DNA from: Plantago ovata
Taxonomy: Eukaryota > Streptophyta > Magnoliopsida > Lamiales > Plantaginaceae
DNA: 64,000 nt
Assembly (NCBI GenBank): GCA_028274465.1
Contig: CM051455.1
Coordinates: forward strand, 54,702,738-54,766,737
Direction: 5' to 3'
In this document: positions 42,259 through 53,600 of the stretch, in pieces
Layout: the number at the start of each line of letters is the position of its first letter
Position numbering within the stretch: position 1 is the first letter of the stretch
The notes under the pieces: model-generated
The model's input: the letters and a program-made list of their open reading frames with translations, nothing else
The model's database searches: none
What the model was told of the DNA's origin: nothing
Translations under genes and position numbers: made by a program

Positions 42259-45200
42259 TTACAAATATTTGATAAGCATATATACAACAGCAATCAGCAC
42301 GACAATCGCTATGAGCGAATAAAGCAGGCACATGCACGAGCAGCCACCTTTTGTTCGCTTATTCAATATTGCAAGCCGCTTCTGCACTCGCTGTTCTCAC
42401 CATAGAGAAAATAAAGAAATAGTCAGATTTTGCCTTCAAGTACAACATTTCGGCAGCAAAAGTGAGCTGGGTTATGTCCCGTAACAGTTTTGTCACATAA
42501 AGTAGGCTTGGCAATCTTTCAGGAATCAGGATCATGTCATAAAGCAAACACAGAATATGGGCATAATATTCACAGATCATGATCTAATGCTTTCTACCGA
42601 AACCATTTTTGTAAAAAAGAAATCACTTCTGAATAATACTATCGAACCTAGCTACTATCCTATGAAGATTCAACTGTTACAGGATTGCTTGAAATGCCTT
42701 AGATCTGACCATGATAACACAATCTGTAGTTAAGAAACAAACGAAGACCAAATTTCAGCAGAAATAACTCTAACCTGTAGTCTTGAGTCAGTAACCTCGA
42801 CATGTTCATCCAGAGAATCCTGCAAACCAACCAAAGTACAAAAATTCAAAATCTAAAAACTCATCGTAATAGTTTGAGGAGATGAAGCAAAGATGTTAAA
42901 ACTAACAGAAAAATTAAATAACTCACAATTAATCTTGTGTGCAGAGTAAGTTCTTCATTCACCGCCAAAGCAATATGTTTAGTGCTTATAACTGTATCTT
43001 CCAGACTCTCAAGCCCCTCATCTTGTTCTGTAGTGCAAATACCAGAGAGATTAAATAAATAAATAAAACATTGCATATAAAAACAAAGTTCAAGTGCAGA
43101 GTTTAAGCAAATACCTTTCATGATTTGTCTTTGAAGACCGACTATGCCAGAATTGTCAAGTCCAGTTGTTCTGCTCATAGCATCAGCAGGCTTTATTTCA
43201 GGCCCGAGTAAGCTATCTCTAATGGCAAAATTTGACATGTTCAATGAAGAAGCCATATTGTTTACTTTTGACCGCAAATTAGCAACCATGTCCCTGCGAC
43301 GATTTGCTTCTTTGTCGGTCCTGTACTCAAAACAAAGACACTGTTCAAAAACCAAAAAAGATCCAAGCTTCATACAAATATAGCAACATACCAAAAAAGA
43401 CCCAAGCTTCATACAAAAATAGCAACATGCACTTTTCTCTAGAATCAAGAAATGAGATGCAAAAGATCAACTTTACCAGGCAGAAATAAAGGAATTTAAG
43501 TATAAATTTTGTATCACACAGATTAGAAGACAAAATTAAATTCTAGAAAAGATTTTGTGGTTCTAAACAATGAGCTTTTCCAGTTTATCTAAACTCCAAC
43601 TCTCCCACCACTAAGAAAAGCTTCAAAAGTGCTCTTTCGGTAGAATATCAACTGATAATCTACTGCGATCATATCATGGCTACATGCTGCAGATCTAAGT
43701 GCGCAAGATAGCAACAAATTAAGTCCATAGATTCCAATTGTTAGTACTGGCAAGTGGCAACGAGATTCAAACAAATTTACAAGTTATAGAACGTAATAAT
43801 TCGGTTCATTCCCAACTATAAAATACTTTTCACATTGACCTCAATATTCATGCAGCTATGCTTTCATTCCCACTCCCAGCCAACCACATCATCAAATTTG
43901 AGCGAGCACCACTTATGGTCTACCCCAACCTCCCACTTATGGTATACCCCAACCTCCAGTTCCTTTGTTTCTCCACAGGATTATGTATATGAATGGGTGC
44001 TATGAAGTTGCTAGTCAGATTAAAACAGGTGCCAAAAGACTGATGGACATATTATCTAACAAAGGTAAAGCCCTGAGTGCTTCATGTAAGCAGAGGGAAA
44101 CATAAGAAAAGGAAGCATGACTGTAACTATTCTCAGAATGATAGAAGTACGAAGTAACAGACGCTCCTGTACGCTGCATATAGCAGAAAGCCTGACCATC
44201 AGTTATCTTTCAAAAATCTCATGACAGTTACCCAGGAAAAATACAGATGTCCTTTAATGTGAACTCCATCTAGAGAGAGTCTTCTATCCTGGCTTCTGCG
44301 CACCTATGGTCTCCATGCAGATAGTCATTTACTGTAGCCTTGTGCGCATATGGTCCTTTATATTGTCAAAGTGTGCACGTGACCGTAATAGATGTTGAGA
44401 AGAGTGGCACATTGCGACAGTACACCACATATACTTCCTCCGTCCGAAATCCCAATTCATACTTTACGTTTTTTTTAATGGTAATAATTTAAAGTAGTCA
44501 ATAAAAAGTTAGACCAAGAAGGACACGTAAAAAATGGAAGGGACAGACAATAAGGGAAATGAATTGGATGGAGGGAGTGTCTACTAAACTAAAAGAAAAT
44601 TAAAACAAATAAATGTAAAAGGACTACAAAAAACTAAAAACTTCCACTTCACCTGCTTAACATTTCTCTTTGGTTTTAAAGATAAATATGAAACTGCAGA
44701 TTAATCTCTTTTTCCATTTAAGTCATGTGACAAGCGTTTAATCTTTTTCCTTTTTCTTTCCTTCATTCCTTCTTTTTTTTCCTTTTCTTTTCCGTTTTCA
44801 TTTACTTCAGTTTTAGTCGTATATGCATCACATGGGAAAAAGTTATATTGAGTGCACGCTTCCACCACAATAAAGTAATATATCTGCATGAATCCACAAG
44901 AAAGGGCTATATCTTCATTTTTCCCCAGTTACCCATCATGAATCACCATAAATAGACAATAAGAAACTCAAAAGATTATTCCCAGAACCCTGAACTCACA
45001 GCTACTATTGAACACATCCCAAAACACACCCAGACAGCAAAACTAAGTCAAACTGAATGGAGCACTAAGAAATAGCTACACGAACTGAAACAAAATGATA
45101 AACTTCATACAAGTGATCAATAGTTGAAACTTCAAACAAATACTAATAAAGTAACATGAAACAGAAAGAGAACTAATACAATGAAGTCGATGATCACCTG

Positions 45201-46184
45201 AGACAGAAATAATTGAGTTTGGCAAATATCAAATATAGTCGACTAAAAACTCACTCAAAATGAGGTGTAAATCTCACATGGAGAAATTCTTTTACGAAAT
45301 ATTAAGATTTTCTTTCCTTTTTTTTCCTGGGGGGTGTCGAACACATTTGGCCAATAAACGAGACAATATGCAATGGAGGAACATGACAGAAACCAAACAA
45401 TTCTTTGAGAACTACTACTCAACCTAATAATATCTTTGCTGCTGAAGTATATAAGTATACTAATGTACAGGATCAAGAGTTCCATTGCATAACTTACAAA
45501 GTTTGTTTTCCAGGACCGCCGGACAGAAGCGATTGCAAGCTGTCAAGCCTGGTCCCCAGGATGGTTATTTTCCGCCTTATGGAAGATGAATGCTTCTGTG
45601 CTACTGGACCAGTAGTGGGCAATGAACTTCTTTCAGATATCATGTTAGTGATATCATCGGCTAGCTTGACTGCTTCGTTGTACTCTCTCACCCATGAGTC
45701 TCCTGAAGCGGCCATTGCTGTGGTAAACAAGAAAAAACATTTCAAAATAAATGAGTTACATCACGAGAAATATGATGCAAACTTTAGCTTACATGTACAT
45801 ACAAAACCAAAACCATTACATCACGGGGAATTATGACGAAATAATTACCAATTGCCAATAATAGGTAAAGCTTTGGCAAGATAACCTCCAAGTGAAGTCA
45901 CAATACTACTACCTACACGCATAACCTTCACTAAGACACAATTACCGCAAAACCTAAATCGACGAAATCGCAAAACCTAATCCTATCATTCTGGAATTCA
46001 AGGCGTACAAAACACAATTACGCTAAAAACTAAAAACTCGGAATTACGACCGATCGAGGCTAACTGAATTAATCGACAGCATAATATAGGGATAAGATGA
46101 AACATAATTCAAAATCGGTTGAAAATATGAGCAAATTACGAAAACAATAGGATTGCAGGATAAATTAGGGGCATAGATTTAACC
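42259..46184 (-). CDS. SYP5: SYP51/SYP52-type Qc-SNARE (syntaxin)
   Basis: A tail-anchored SNARE; family members act in fusion at the trans-Golgi/prevacuolar compartment and vacuole. Coding exons are 45715-45498, 43320-43115, 43027-42927, 42819-42775 and 42390-42259. They give 233 codons plus stop, the normal SYP5 length. A 5' UTR exon ends at 46184 and is separated from the coding ATG by an intron (45718-46183). The protein starts MAASGDSWVREYNEAVKLAD, has an N-terminal helical region, and carries the SNARE motif from about residue 142 to 205. A hydrophobic C-terminal anchor ends in MLIKYL. At the expected central layer of the SNARE motif I read His (ELTLHTRLI) where many Q-SNAREs have Gln. 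The large intron 43321-45497 holds a MITE. No lesion is seen. Confidence 0.94.
44433..44580. mobile_element. Stowaway-like MITE in the large SYP5 intron
   Basis: The left end CTTCCTCCGTCCGAAATC and right end GGATGGAGGGAGTG form degenerate Stowaway-type inverted repeats, and both ends share ATGAATTGG/CCAATTCAT. The size is about 148 bp and the boundaries are approximate. Confidence 0.65.
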
Positions 46185-46813
46185 TTATCGGTTGGGATCG
46201 GCGATCTGAATAGCGGAATTGCGAGGATATTTAAGGCTGCTCCACCAGTTGCCGGCGATTTTGTAAGACTCAGTCGTCGTCTTCACCGCTTGGCACCATG
46301 GATGAATTATTTGACCTTCTTTTTGTAAGGCTCAACAGCTTCTTTTTTAACTAATTTTATTTTGGATTTTGTATTGGGACGTCTATTTACATAAACACCC
46401 TTGAATTTTTAGTTTTGTGTATTATACTCCTACTCCATTGTATTGAAGGAAAAATAAAAAATGTACTTACAAAACATCCCCTCAATTAATCCAAAGTTGA
46501 AAATTGTGGCTACAAGTTGATACAGCAGTCTTCCCAAATCTAACGGGGAAAATTGCATCTGCAGTTACTTTCACACCACAATTGTCATTGAACGCTATGT
46601 CAAATTTATTGTTTCGGATTACTGTCATTTTATATATGTTTGTGGATTGATCATTTTGTTTGTTGCGTGTAAAATTGTATTGTTTTTTAATGAAAGTAAT
46701 CAACTAATCATATGTTATTTTTATCTAAAAAAATACTTCATTTATATTCCATACTGTTTAAATCAGTTCGGCTTGGTTCTATTCATATTTACTTAGTTGT
46801 TTTTTATAAAATA

Positions 46814-47719
46814 CTAGAACCGCGTCACACGCTACGCGTGTGAAGCGTAATCTTGTAAAATATTATTGTTTTATTAAATAATATACTGAAATAAATGGAG
46901 TGAATATATAATTTTCACATAATGACTTCAAACGTAATAAAAAAATAACTAATTGAGTAATTAAACTTAATATAAATGGTGTGCTATAAATGTATATAGT
47001 TTTTGTAGTTATGCAATTAATAGTTTTCAATAAAACTATATTATACATACGAAAAGTATTCTTCCGGTGGTGAGTTAAGAACCATCAGATACATCTCTAG
47101 ACTTTTGAAACATTCAACTTCAAAACTTGCAATGATCTTTTTCGCATGTTAATTGGTATTCTTCATGAGTTGAATATATTGTCAAGTGCTTCATATAAAC
47201 ATACTAGTTTCATAATATGATGTTTTTAGTTATTTTTATCGTATGATTTAAAAATAATTTAAGGTCAAAATGACCATCGAAAAAGTCAACAAAATCAAGT
47301 GTTACATTTATTATTGGACGGAGGAAGTATATCTTTTTTTATAAGAACATATCATGGTTACTTTTAAAACTAAGTATAATAAGTCATAAACTTTATATTA
47401 AATAATAAAAATAAGAGAATAAATAAAAAAGAAAAAAATTACGTCAATAAGATTCAAACCCAACACCTTCAACTAAAATAATGATACAAATAATAGAGAA
47501 AAATCACGCCAACAAGATTCGAACCAAACACCTTCAATAAAAATAATAATAACAATAATGGGGAAAAATCACGCCAACATAATTCGAACCCTACATCTTT
47601 TAATTAACTAATGACACATGTACGCACCAGATTGAAATTGGATAAGCAAGATCACGATTAAAATTGATTGGTAGGTCAATCAATGTGGTAAATCAACCGA
47701 CGTTACTTTAATACTTTAA
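46814..47719 (-). mobile_element. Helitron-like non-autonomous insertion, 906 bp
   Basis: The segment is absent from the duplicate copy, whose empty site joins A (46813) to T (47720), the host dinucleotide used by Helitrons. On the minus strand the element ends in CTAG, and 8 bases before that is a hairpin CACACGC-GTA-GCGTGTG (46826-46842), as for a Helitron 3' end. There is no target duplication, also as expected. The 5' end reads TTAAAG, not the canonical TC. No Rep/helicase gene is present. Confidence 0.82.
47438..47605. repeat. 65-bp tandem repeat (about 2.6 units) inside the Helitron-like insertion
   Basis: Units start at 47438, 47503 and 47568, an exact 65-base period. Each contains ACGCCAACAAGATTCGAACC or a variant; on the minus strand this holds GGTTCGAATC, a box B-like motif. 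Confidence 0.88.
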
Positions 47720-48029
47720 TGAACTTTATATGGGTTCGTTTTAATGAAATTAAATCAAATATATTATTCCAATAGATTTATTAAATATAATTTGTGATTA
47801 AATTTTATGTAAAAGTCAAGTTTAAGAAGTTTGTATTCGTATTGATAAAACATAACCATTTTAATTTATTTTATTTTTTTTTGATTGATTTGTCATAAAA
47901 AAAGAATAAATAAAACTAAATGGGAAAATTTAACCGAACCAAAAAATTAATTAAAATACGAAAACGTAAACCCAACGTACATATCACAAAAATTGTAGTG
48001 TATTTTGGTAATGAGACCATACATACAAG

Positions 48030-49291
48030 GGTTTTTCTACGGGCAGGCACGCTTTCGCCTTGCCTGACAACAGGCACCCAATGAAAAGGTACCACGTCAT
48101 TCGCCTTCGCCAACCCTTCGCCAAGAAGTAAAAATAATTATTCTTATTTATTTTTTCAATTAAATACAAATTTACTTAAATAACCTTGAATTAAAATAAT
48201 AAATACAATTATTAAAAAATACATTAAAATAAAAATATTTACATATATTATTATTATTTTTTCCGGGCCCATGGGTGGGCTGATAACGCACCGGGCCGGG
48301 CCTGAGCACATAACGCGGGTCATAAACGGACCGCGTAAGGTCTGGCCCGGATCTATATCTGATCTTTGCATCTAATTAAAAAATAAGGTAATTTCAATGT
48401 TGGATGTAGGATTCAAACCGAAACCACCACAATGAAAGTCAGCTTACCTAACCAACAGGATAAGTTCCAATTTGATTGAATTGATGATGTTATAAATATA
48501 AGTAATGTATTTTGTATAATGTAAACAATTAACATTTTAATTGTGAATTTGCATTTCACTGTATATCAGTATTAATCTTAAACTACAATAATTATTTCTC
48601 ATTGTTTTTTTACTCTGGTAGATTGACCAACGGAATTACTGATTATCCTAACCTAACCAATGTCCATCCTTACCCTAAGACTCACATAATGACTAGTTTG
48701 TAAACGTGTTGTCTAGTTGAATTATTATTTATGAATTTTTCTACATTTATATTAAATAATAAGTTAATTGACACTAAGAACGATAAAACAACATATATCA
48801 TGACTTGTTACGTATATGAGGCTACTAAGTTGCTTCAATAATTGTGATAGAGTTAAGACAAAGTTGCAATCTATGAGTCTGAAGGTTTGACTCATTTTAT
48901 AGTGAATGTTTCATTGGAGAAGATTAATGCACTTATCCATTCTCTCGTATCTCAGTGATTGTTATCATTTGTTAGTTTGTTGAGTATCCATTTATGTCCT
49001 TCTCAACCTCCGAAAGATACTTTGGAGTCATGAGTATATGAGATGAGCTTTGTTTAATTTGTATTTTATAATTTGTTGTGGACTTGTTCGGAGTGGGTTT
49101 TATTAGTACTTGCTAAAGAGATATGAGATACCCATCGAGTGTGTGGTCTTGAGTTGAGTTAATTGTCTTTATTTGGACCGACTTAAGAGAGTTGAGATAC
49201 CAATCGTGTATCGAACCGTGTGTAGACTCTAATATTAAATCATATGTAGAGAGTTGAATAACTCCTCAAGGGCGTGGAAATAAAATTAATA
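48030..49291. other. Intergenic region left of the MITE
   Basis: No gene is supported. A short GC-rich patch occurs at 48262-48350. A minus-strand box B-like GGTTTGAATCC occurs at about 48411-48421 within a weakly tRNA-like stretch. Confidence 0.4.
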
Positions 49292-49544
49292 CTCCCTCCG
49301 TTCTCTCATAAGTTTCTAGTTTGACTTTTTTTTTCAACAACTTTCAACTTTGACTTCAAATTACTTTTAAAATGTAATAATAAAATATTTAACGAAATTA
49401 TATTATGAACATATATAACCTAATTTTCATAATATAATTTCGTTACATACTTTATCATTCTAGTTTAAGATTAATCAGAAGTCAAAACTGAAAGCTGTTG
49501 ACCGAAATAGTGAAATCAAGAAGCTTATGGGATAAGAGGGGGAG
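49292..49544. mobile_element. Stowaway-type MITE, 253 bp
   Basis: It starts CTCCCTCCGTTCTCTCATAAG and ends CTTATGGGATAAGAGGGGGAG, an imperfect inverted repeat. TA duplications flank it at 49290-49291 and 49545-49546. Confidence 0.88.
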
Positions 49545-50616
49545 TATTAATTTATGTTTTATCCATATGTTGACATTTTCATGCTATTCTTGATTAATTC
49601 AATTCGGATAGGATCGCTACATATCAATGTTATACATCATTTATCCGTCACATTATTTTATAAACAAATGTATTTCGATATATATACTACAGAGTAATTC
49701 AGAACGTGAAGAGGAAAGCTCAGAAGAAGACTCCTTGGGATTCACTTCAAAAGCGCATTTTATGTTCCACATCAAGTCATCTCATTTCAACCGAGTACTT
49801 TAAAAGAAGTCTATGCGAAAGTTTTAGCCACGGGCATCCTCTTTTTTATGCTTAAAAACAAATGAATTGTTTTTATTACAAATGCAACATTGGAGTTGTA
49901 GGTTTATAATCCATCACATGCATTAAATTTGCAAAAAAATTAAAAAAAAAAAAAACAATTAAAAAACAATATTTTATCCATACAAATACAAATGTAATCT
50001 AATCGAAGCATGTTAGGAGGAGCTTACCCCAGAAGTTTCCTATTTTGAAGTTCCATGTGAGGAGGAGTAACCCAGAAGTTTCTATTTTGAAGTACTTGAA
50101 AGAAGTTAGTTAACTGTAGACGTATTTGCTATTTGAAGATAAGCCTTTTTAAGTCGTGCAAGTATAATCATTACACTTTTATAATATAACCCCTACTTAT
50201 ATTTTGTTATGATTTAAAATTAATTTGTGACCAAATGGACTTTCTGAAAAATAAAAATGTCAAAATGGAGAAAGTACTTGTATTGCTCTCTCGGAATTGT
50301 AATCTTGTTTCTGCTTATGATTGAAAATTTGAAATGGTGACCAGAGTAATATCATCAATTGTGTTACAGAAAGAAGGAAATGAAGCTTAATGCCAAAGGG
50401 GAATTTGGGATTACTAATTAATTTAAGGAAAAAAAAAATGTCGCTTGTAATTCATTTGTCATGTCCAGATCTTCACTCCTTGATTCCCCATTTGACAGTA
50501 TATGCTCTTGGCACCATTTGTTGTACACAAGCCCACTGGCTACTGGTATACACCACCGGTGCTTACCAGATACAAAGGTCACAGCTTCGGCATGTCTGAG
50601 TCCGACTTCAATGATG
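49545..50616. other. Intergenic region and 3' UTR of the folylpolyglutamate synthase gene
   Basis: AT-rich with no supported gene; the right part is probably the 3' UTR of the minus-strand gene ending at 50617. Confidence 0.45.
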
Positions 50617-53600
50617 TTATTTCTTGATTAGTCGCATTACATCACCTACTAGATGCAGGGACCCCGTCACAAGAACCTGGCCATGACATTTAAATGATAC
50701 ATGAGCTTTGACAGGCCATAATGAGAACATACAAGACCCTCTTGTCGATGACTCAGAAATGTCCAACATATGCCAGCTATAAAAAGCCAAAACTTTTATC
50801 ATGAAAAACAATTAAGTTTCCTCACTTAAAAAGCAAACTAATTTTATGTTTCATCTGGATCAATTTTCATCCAAAGCTGTGTTTTGAAGTCATTATTCCA
50901 CCAAACAAATTTCTCACAAGATGAAAGACAAATTATCCCAGTCATGGTCTTAAGATGTTTATGGCTGATGGTTCTGTGAAATTACAAGCAGCAGCATTAT
51001 GTTTTGTAGTTTTGGGATGACCAGAACTAAAACCTGTCACTGTATAAAACCTTACATTCCCAACATTTCGTTTCATGTCACTATTATATTACACCTACAA
51101 AGGAAATGGAATATGCAAGTAATTCCGGTTTTGTGACAGGATGTGACAGAATGGTGGACAGAGATGAGAGGGGCAAAACTACATAGCTGTGGATTTGTGC
51201 AATGGAGAGTTAAAATTACCTGAAAGCGAACAGATTGATTTTTTCGAACAGCATCACGAAGCCAGTTAATAGCTAGTGGAAGTGTAGGAAACACTGTGCT
51301 GCTCTCAGAACTATGAGCACCTTTTTGTGAATCATCAGCGTCGCAAGACAAGTCTACATTGTTTGCATCTTTTCCTGTATATATACAGTATAAGCTCTAT
51401 GTATGCTTCTAAATTATAGTAATCTCTTTTTGTAAAATGTAGATGCAGAACTAGAAAATGAGAATTCTCACACCCCCAGTGGGATTTGAAACACAAAACC
51501 TTTAAAACATGACTACAAACTCAACCATGACAAGTGAGCTGAAGGTTGTATTTTTCTGGAAAATAAACGCACTTTAATTGAAGTCCATAAGATGTGAAAT
51601 AGATGAACTCCAGGAACAGGGATAAGAGATAAACAGTGCAGGGAAACCAGTAAGAATAGCTGCCTCAATAAAAAGTATGCAAGCATTTGTCAACCTAACA
51701 CTCGATCTTTGCCGTGTGTGTTGTACTTTTCTGAAGCTAGCAAATGGATTTTCATAAATGACTCGCATATATTATATTGATGCCAGAGATTTTCTTGCCA
51801 GTCTTATATCAAACATCAGCATGAGAAACATTGAAAAATTTAGGGAAAACTAACCCTTTTCCACAACGACAAGGCTTTCCCATAATCTTTGAAGAGTCAA
51901 CTGCCATGACAAATCAACTTGAGCATCTACTGGAGGCGACACACCAGTGCCCACTTTGTAATACACAGACGTGTTGGGTACAAATAAGGCCTTTTTGAAG
52001 TTAAGTCCTGTTAAAAAATGGACATCAAAGGCATATCAAAATCAAAGATTATACAGAAAAATTGACATCTATATATTCCAATTTTCACTAATCTATCACT
52101 TAAGTGTCAAAACTGGTGTACCATGACTAGCACATGCATTAAGCAAGCGTGGCAGAAGCAGTTGAGGGTCTCTTACAGACATACAATTGAACAACAAAAT
52201 CTGCAGTTTTGGCAACAAATAAGACAGTAGTCAGTATTGACATAATTCATTTGAAAAAAAAAAAAAAAACCCTCTGTTACAGTAGGAGATTTTAAAAGCC
52301 ACTAATAAAAGAAGGGAAGGAATAATTTTCTTTCAGACTGCTCAACAATAGTCAACAAATTTTAGGGCCGTATACTGTATTTCTCTCATGGATAACACTA
52401 AGAGTAGCCACTATTCACCTAGGATCATTCATTTCCTAAAGCACTTACAGCCCTTTCTCAGCTCATCCTTGACTACTAAGTACAATATATTTACGAAAAC
52501 TAAGAGAGAGTAGATCCACTAAGATACGTTTCAAGGATGCTTGGTTTATCACCTAACCTACTCATTGTCTAACCACAGTCTATAAATATTTGAGCATAAA
52601 ATCTCAAAAAGACTGTCCGTAGTAAGCAAAATAGTACTTCGAACACATTACCTGAGTGGAATCTTTCCCGTTTGGACTTTGATTATTTGCCTTTCCTGAA
52701 TCATGCAAAGCTTTGTATCCAGATTTATAATCATCCTTAATTGCCAGGCAAAACCATTTTGCACATACTTCCATGCTTTCAGGACTATGGGCTCCATCCA
52801 AATAAAAAACAAGATCCTCTGAGCTATCATTTTCAAGCAATTGATCAGGAACAATTTGAGCACGTCCTTGGAGAGCAGCACTTGCTAATCCTTTAATAAA
52901 CTCATCAGGTAGAGAGGTCTATATCCAACAAACAGGAAACAGAGGTAAAGAATAAGAAAAGGTAACATCTATCTTCTATGGTAAAGTAATGTAAAACTTC
53001 CCAACGGATAAAGCTTACAGTCTGGTCCAGGTAATTGATCCCGACACGGCCAGTCTTCTGAAGCCATGTCGAACAAAGTGCAATTGCAAGTCCAGCATTC
53101 AGATATTGGTGTTCACCCTCAAGTCCTAGTTGCAAACCACTCAGCACATTGGGATCCAATGGTGCTGCTACTTTTAGAGGTACCTAAATTGAATATGTGT
53201 GAGTTTCACTTGTCTATATTTGTCTAGTCATATGGCCTCACCAAACTTAAGGACTCTGGTTTAGAAAAACTTGATTCTCAAATGCATAGGGCTTAGAAGC
53301 ATAAAATATTGCGGAGATTTCGCAGGCACAATTTTCGAACTCATCGTATCCAGTAATTTTACAGAGTCAGGCCCCTCAAATGGTATTAGGATCTTTTAGA
53401 GCAAAATTGCTTGAATTACTGTATAACTTTTCAAAGTTTTCTTACACTGCACTTCTAAGATAATGTTTATGTGCATTCCCTCACTTCCAGCATCGCATTA
53501 TGCTACAAGATACATTACATCACTTGAGCTAAGAAGACAAGCATAACTCCTCAATGCCATAAGTAAAAATTCCTACATTCAGCAAGACTACATTACACAT

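Larger units (their letters stand above)
46019..48029. repeat. Duplicated segment, copy A: SYP5 upstream region and 5' UTR exon
   Basis: This aligns in the same orientation with 57085-58172. Copy A contains the SYP5 5' UTR exon (ending at 46184), part of the 5' UTR intron and the upstream region. It differs from copy B mainly by a 906-bp insertion at 46814-47719 and by scattered small changes, for example around 46570-46600. Confidence 0.95.

Noticed and set aside
45405-45836. Plus-strand ORF of 143 codons
   Set aside because: It is the antisense of the first coding exon of the minus-strand SNARE gene.
47318-47340. Second Stowaway end (GGACGGAGGAAGTA)
   Set aside because: No facing partner at a plausible distance; probably a relic inside the Helitron-like insertion.
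48395-48475. tRNA gene on the minus strand
   Set aside because: A box B-like GGTTTGAATCC is present but box A is imperfect and no acceptor stem pairs, so at most a decayed SINE head.
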